Shown here in pieces: positions 60,392-64,000 of a stretch of DNA of 64,000 nucleotides. The stretch covers positions 94,394 to 158,393 of the forward strand of contig JAFAYI010000034.1 of NCBI GenBank assembly GCA_019240475.1, given 5' to 3'. The notes under the pieces were generated by a model. It had not been told where the DNA came from. It worked only from the letters and a program-made list of their open reading frames with translations, and did not search any database. Position numbers and translations under genes: made by a program. The number at the start of each line of letters is the position of its first letter. Position 1 is the first letter of the stretch. Source of the DNA: Acidobacteriaceae bacterium (GTDB lineage: Bacteria > Acidobacteriota > Terriglobia > Bryobacterales > Bryobacteraceae).

Positions 60392-60829
60392 TCATTTGCG
60401 GCCCTTCCGAAATTCGCGTTTCGCTTCTCCGGACTCCAGATTGCCGCCGCCAACGTCGAGGATGAGAAGTTCATCGCCGTCGGCTACGAGCGCGAAGTCC
60501 AATTTGGCATCGAAATTGGAGCCCTCAAACTTCAACACCGCCGAGCCCGTGCAGTCCGGTTGAACAGTATAGCTGCCGGTAAAAGGACCGCGCGACACCT
60601 TTCCGCTCACGCTCTGAGACTCGGTGCCTTTGAAGGCGCCCTTGCCATCGGCTTCGAAAGCGCCCACCATGATGAAATCCAACTTCATTTCCAGATTCGT
60701 TCCGTGGAACGAGAATCCATAGCCGCCTTGCAAGCTGGCATTGGAGCAGGACTGCGAAAACATGGGGGAAGGCAGCAGGCAGAGTCCGGCTATTCCCATA
60801 CCAAGTAGGCATATGTTGCGGCACATCAT
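60392..60829 (-). CDS. Small exported protein of unknown function
   Basis: 145 residues, signal peptide (MCRNICLLGMGIAGLCLLPSP...), mature part starting SCSNASLQGGYGFSFHGTNL. I recognise the CSNASLQGxYGF beginning from exported proteins common in Acidobacteriota and predicted to be small beta barrels or sandwiches, unnamed. Four further ~20-residue strand-like segments follow, with Lys/Arg at the end. Two Cys in the mature part (SCSN, DCTG) may form a disulfide. It lies between the permease and the deacetylase genes. Confidence 0.75.
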   Translation of the reverse strand: MMCRNICLLGMGIAGLCLLPSPMFSQSCSNASLQGGYGFSFHGTNLEMKLDFIMVGAFEADGKGAFKGTESQSVSGKVSRGPFTGSYTVQPDCTGSAVLKFEGSNFDAKLDFALVADGDELLILDVGGGNLESGEAKREFRKGRK

Positions 60830-60898
60830 TGATTAGCTCCTAACTGAGTGTGATTTGAGTAGCATGTTCTAAAGATTTTTGAATGGCGCGATTCGGGT

Positions 60899-61657
60899 TT
60901 ATTTATCGCCGAGAGAGTTTGGGTGGGCGCGGCTTAGCATCTGGCCCACGCTCTCGAAATAGAACCCCGCATCCACAAGCATTGGGATCAGCGAGGCGAG
61001 CGCCGTTGCGGTGACCCGGATATCCGGATTCGGGAATGTCCTTCTGCCATCGTGAAGGCAGAAGATTGCACCATTGCTCGCGCGGCCACTGAGAATCTGA
61101 AGCACCTGGTCAGCCGGACGCGCCCAGTCGAAACCGATGGCGGTCCACAATACACCGGTCAATCCCAGGCGGCGCTGGGCGGACCGCAGACCGTACCAAC
61201 GAAGGCCATAAGGCGCTCGAAATAGAAGGGGACGAAGGCCGGCGGTTTGCTCTATGATCTCCTGAGTTCGGAATAGCTCGTGATAGATGAAGGCCGGCGA
61301 TTTGAAACATAACCTGGGATGCGTGTCGGTATGGTTGCCGATTTCGTGACCGGCGGCGACAACTTCACGGGTTGCTTGTGGAAGGCGGCGGATGTTTGCT
61401 CCACATTGAAAAAAAGTGGCTGTTGCGCGGTGTCGTTCCAGGATGTTGAGAATCTCCGTCGTGGACTCGCTTGGCCCGTCGTCGAAGGTCAGAGCAATTG
61501 CCGGACGATTGCACGGGCCACGCCAGATGGAGGGCGCGAGCAACGACGACCTGGTGTTGAATACACCATAACCGGTAAGCCCCGTGGCGGCGGCGGCCGC
61601 ACCGGCAATGGTTGCACCGGCAATGATAGAACCGATCATGGAGAGTTTGCTCGACAA
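60899..61657 (-). CDS. Polysaccharide deacetylase (NodB domain)
   Basis: 252 residues with an N-terminal membrane anchor (GSIIAGATIAGAAAAATGLTG). NodB motifs: LTFDDGPSES, NHTDTHPRL, FRAPYG, and a C-terminal CLHDG. All metal and catalytic residues of carbohydrate esterase family 4 appear present. It starts 29 bp after the end of the PKS gene. It is only distantly like the other deacetylase at 48286-48996, so the two may act on different sugars or one may be a recent recruit. N-deacetylation of a GlcNAc-type sugar on the product is the likely role. Confidence 0.9.
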   Translation of the reverse strand: MSSKLSMIGSIIAGATIAGAAAAATGLTGYGVFNTRSSLLAPSIWRGPCNRPAIALTFDDGPSESTTEILNILERHRATATFFQCGANIRRLPQATREVVAAGHEIGNHTDTHPRLCFKSPAFIYHELFRTQEIIEQTAGLRPLLFRAPYGLRWYGLRSAQRRLGLTGVLWTAIGFDWARPADQVLQILSGRASNGAIFCLHDGRRTFPNPDIRVTATALASLIPMLVDAGFYFESVGQMLSRAHPNSLGDK

Positions 61658-61686
61658 CTTCGAAGCGGTTCGATGCGCGAGAGGAA

Positions 61687-64000
61687 CTACATAGCTTCCC
61701 GCTTCTGGAGTTCAAGGCCGACCTCTTCGTCGGAGAGTTCGGCAAGCAGCGCCAGGATAGCGTCCCGTTCGGAATCTTCACTGCCGGATTTCAGGCTCTG
61801 TATCAACGCGGCCACTTCCGAGATGGTGGGCGCTTCGAAGAACTTGTTAATGGGCACTTCGCATTGAAACTCGTCTCGCAACTGGCTGATCACGCGCGTG
61901 GCCAATAAGGAATGACCGCCCAGATCGAAGAAGTTGTCGTTACGGCCAATGCGTTCGATTCCCAAGATGCGCTGCCAGATGGCGGCCAAAGCTTGCTCGA
62001 TCTCCCCGGAGGGAGGCGCATAGTCGACCGCGAGGTCGGGACGCACAAAACGGCCCTGTGCTGTCGCGTGATTCTCGGATTGGCCGCTCCATATACTGAG
62101 ACGCTTATCGAGATCGCCGGTGGCAATGACCAACTGGCCCGCGGGCGCGTGTTCAATCGTCTTCGTCAGCGCTTGCAGGCTTTCTTCAGGCGTCATCGCA
62201 TATTGGTCAACCGCAGTCTTCAGCTCTCGCGATTTCTTGAACTCCTTGGGCCACGGGTCCCAGTTCGCGCTGATCCAGGCGATTCCGTCGCGCGACGCAT
62301 GGTGGCTGAATCCATCCATGAACCGGTTTGCGGCGGCATATGTCAGATAACCCAAGCCGCCCAGGATCGCGGCGTTCGATGAGAAGAGCAGGCAGAAATC
62401 GGGTTTCCGGGGCGCGAGTGCTTGTTGAAGCGCATACACGCCGTAGACCTTGGGCTGGAATTGCACTTCGGATTCCGCCACGCCAAGTTCCGTGAAGGAC
62501 TTGAAGAGAGAATCGCCGCTGGTAACGCCCGCGGCATGGAAGACGCCGTGGATTTCACCGAAAGCAAGCTCTGCCTGTTCGAGCGCGGCTCCTATTTGGG
62601 AGGCGTCGGTCACATCGAAGGAAACGGTCAAGACGTCTGCGCCGAGCGCTTCGAGGTTCTGTACTTGGCGGATGCGAGCGCTCGCAGGGTCATCGGCAGC
62701 AGTCTTGAGATATTCGGGCCAGAGATCACGGCTCGGGAGCGCGGTCCGGCTTGCCAATACCAGTCTGGCCGCGAAACAACGAGCCAGATGCTCGGCTACA
62801 AACATGCCGACTCCGCCAAATCCGCCGGTAATGAGATAGGTTCCTCTTTGCCTTAACTTGCGAACGGCTTTCGAATGGGGGCCCAGCGGCGCCGGATCGA
62901 AACTGCGAACCAGGCGGCGCGCTCCCCGGTAAGCGACGATCGGATCTTTCGATGCCGACGCCGCTTCCTCGACAATTCGCGATGCCGACTCTGGCCGGGA
63001 ACGAGAATGCCACGAAGGATCGAGCTCCATGCATCGGAACGCGATATTCGGCGCCTCTTGGGGAACGACCTGACACAGCGCCAGCAAGGGCTGCTTCTCC
63101 GGGTAAGCGGCATTTACGTTATCGATGTCATGCAGGCGGTCGGAGACAACCAGGATTTCCGCAGTGGCCGCGACGCGATGGAGGGCTTGACTTAGAGCCA
63201 GCAAGCTGTAGTATCCGCGAGTTTGAAGCGAGCGAAAGAGCTCTTGGCCAGTCTCGGCCGACTGTTCCGGGGTCAAGCTCCATAGGTGCACCATTTTGTA
63301 AACAGGAGCAGGCGGAATTGCCTCTAGAAGGGCGTCATAGTGACGACTGTTTGCGGGATCGATAACAAATTCGCGTTCCGAGCGCTGCTCAAAATCCGCG
63401 CCGCTATGAATGACCACGGCGGGCCTCGCCTGGCGATCTAGCAAGTGCCGCATGCTGTCGGCAAGCTCGCGATCGTCCGCAAGAAGGACCCACAATGGCG
63501 TGTCGGCCCCCACTTGTTCCTCAGTTAGCACGGTCGCCCGCCAAGAAGGCAAGTAAAACCAGTTTTCAACCTTAGCCGTTTTGCCGTGACTTAGAAATTG
63601 CGCGGGACCTTCGCCGATCGGCCTTGGGTCGATCCAGTAGCGTTTTTTCTCGAAGGGATACGTTGGCAGCGAAACTCGCCGGCAGCCTTCGCCCGCGTGG
63701 AAGAGCTCCCAATCCGCCAATCCGCCCGAGATCCAGAGCCGGCCGGCCGCGGTCAGCAGGAATGTGGACTCAGCTTCCGGTTGCGGCGAACTCGGCATCG
63801 AAGAGAGTGCCGTAGCACTGTGCTTGGTTGTGTTATTGCTGTTTACAATTCTGGCGAGGGCATTGCCGGGGCCGACTTCAAGAAAGATGCGCTGGGGATT
63901 TTCGAGCAACTCGCGCAGGGCGGGCGCGAAGCGCACCGTGCGGCTCAGTTGCTGTACCCAATAATCGGGGTCGGTTGCCTGTTGAGCGGTGATCCAGGCG
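61687..64000 (-). CDS. Polyketide synthase, C-terminal part (AT end-KR-ACP), continues beyond the window
   Basis: The frame is open to the right edge; ~770 residues are visible. The first ~130 are the C-terminal end of an acyltransferase (WITAQQATDPDYWVQQLSRT, LEVGPGNALAR, LPTYPFEKKRYW). A ketoreductase follows with structural half and catalytic half (YLITGGFGGVGMFVAEHLA; SSNAAILGGLGYLTYAAAN with catalytic Ser and Tyr). The ACP is FFDLGGHSLLATRV. No dehydratase lies between AT and KR. Neither the LDD motif of B-type nor the Trp of A-type ketoreductases is present, so stereochemistry cannot be predicted. It ends in a short acidic helix (SDEEVGLELQKREAM), possibly a docking segment. No thioesterase. 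Confidence 0.92.
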   Translation of the reverse strand, partial: AWITAQQATDPDYWVQQLSRTVRFAPALRELLENPQRIFLEVGPGNALARIVNSNNTTKHSATALSSMPSSPQPEAESTFLLTAAGRLWISGGLADWELFHAGEGCRRVSLPTYPFEKKRYWIDPRPIGEGPAQFLSHGKTAKVENWFYLPSWRATVLTEEQVGADTPLWVLLADDRELADSMRHLLDRQARPAVVIHSGADFEQRSEREFVIDPANSRHYDALLEAIPPAPVYKMVHLWSLTPEQSAETGQELFRSLQTRGYYSLLALSQALHRVAATAEILVVSDRLHDIDNVNAAYPEKQPLLALCQVVPQEAPNIAFRCMELDPSWHSRSRPESASRIVEEAASASKDPIVAYRGARRLVRSFDPAPLGPHSKAVRKLRQRGTYLITGGFGGVGMFVAEHLARCFAARLVLASRTALPSRDLWPEYLKTAADDPASARIRQVQNLEALGADVLTVSFDVTDASQIGAALEQAELAFGEIHGVFHAAGVTSGDSLFKSFTELGVAESEVQFQPKVYGVYALQQALAPRKPDFCLLFSSNAAILGGLGYLTYAAANRFMDGFSHHASRDGIAWISANWDPWPKEFKKSRELKTAVDQYAMTPEESLQALTKTIEHAPAGQLVIATGDLDKRLSIWSGQSENHATAQGRFVRPDLAVDYAPPSGEIEQALAAIWQRILGIERIGRNDNFFDLGGHSLLATRVISQLRDEFQCEVPINKFFEAPTISEVAALIQSLKSGSEDSERDAILALLAELSDEEVGLELQKREAM

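Overview
The window looks like part of an Acidobacteriota chromosome, most like the Bryobacterales/Solibacter group. This is inferred from recognised protein families only, with no database search. Indicators are a VWFA-related lipoprotein-type gene of the acidobacterial kind (1748-2743), an ~800-residue ADOP-type ABC permease (57875-60289), a ~1,300-residue TonB-dependent receptor with a carboxypeptidase-regulatory-like N-terminus (39453-43421), HAF-repeat and Vgb-type propeller/Ig-like exported proteins, many GTG/TTG starts and GC-rich coding sequence. No rRNA, CRISPR array, intact transposase or integrase was seen.

Layout. 1-6.0 kb: the end of a membrane protein, a VWA protein coupled to a MoaD-MoaE fusion, a YbgC-type thioesterase and a YXWGXW-like lipoprotein whose C-terminus is coded by seven 33-bp tandem repeats. 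6.1-11.5 kb: a Wzt/Wzm polysaccharide export pair and a glycerol operon (glpK-glpD-glpF). 11.7-16.4 kb: an orphan protein, a ThuA-like exported protein, a methionine-rich probable outer-membrane protein, rsmE and a YncE-like propeller. 16.4-25.4 kb: the rod-shape operon mreB-mreC-mreD-mrdA-rodA, followed by an RNase E/G with a ~400-residue charged insertion in its S1 domain. A tRNA-Ser(GGA) follows at 25.5 kb.

25.7-33.1 kb is an accessory-looking stretch: a histidine kinase and its likely response regulator arranged tail to tail, PAP2 phosphatase, class III aminotransferase, YceI, an LssY_C protein and two decayed gene fragments. 33.1-47.4 kb is a run of minus-strand genes for exported or outer-membrane proteins (double seven-bladed Vgb propeller protein, Ig-like proteins, TonB-dependent receptor, hydrolase, PstS-like binding protein, HAF-repeat protein), probably nutrient acquisition and cell-surface functions.

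48.3-64.0 kb, all on the minus strand and continuing past the right edge, is a hybrid biosynthetic gene cluster: a PKS (AT-KR-ACP visible), polysaccharide deacetylase, small exported protein, ADOP permease, GT2 glycosyltransferase, a 2,146-residue FAAL-ACP-C-A-PCP synthetase, GT4 glycosyltransferase and a second deacetylase. The adenylation domain carries a luciferase-like monooxygenase inserted between motifs A4 and A5, and its pocket residues read D-I-L-Q-M-G-M-I-W-K, very close to the glycine code. This is the most interesting part of the window: it predicts an N-acyl-glycine unit that is oxidised on the enzyme, possibly to a fatty-acyl amide, in a product that may also be glycosylated and N-deacetylated.
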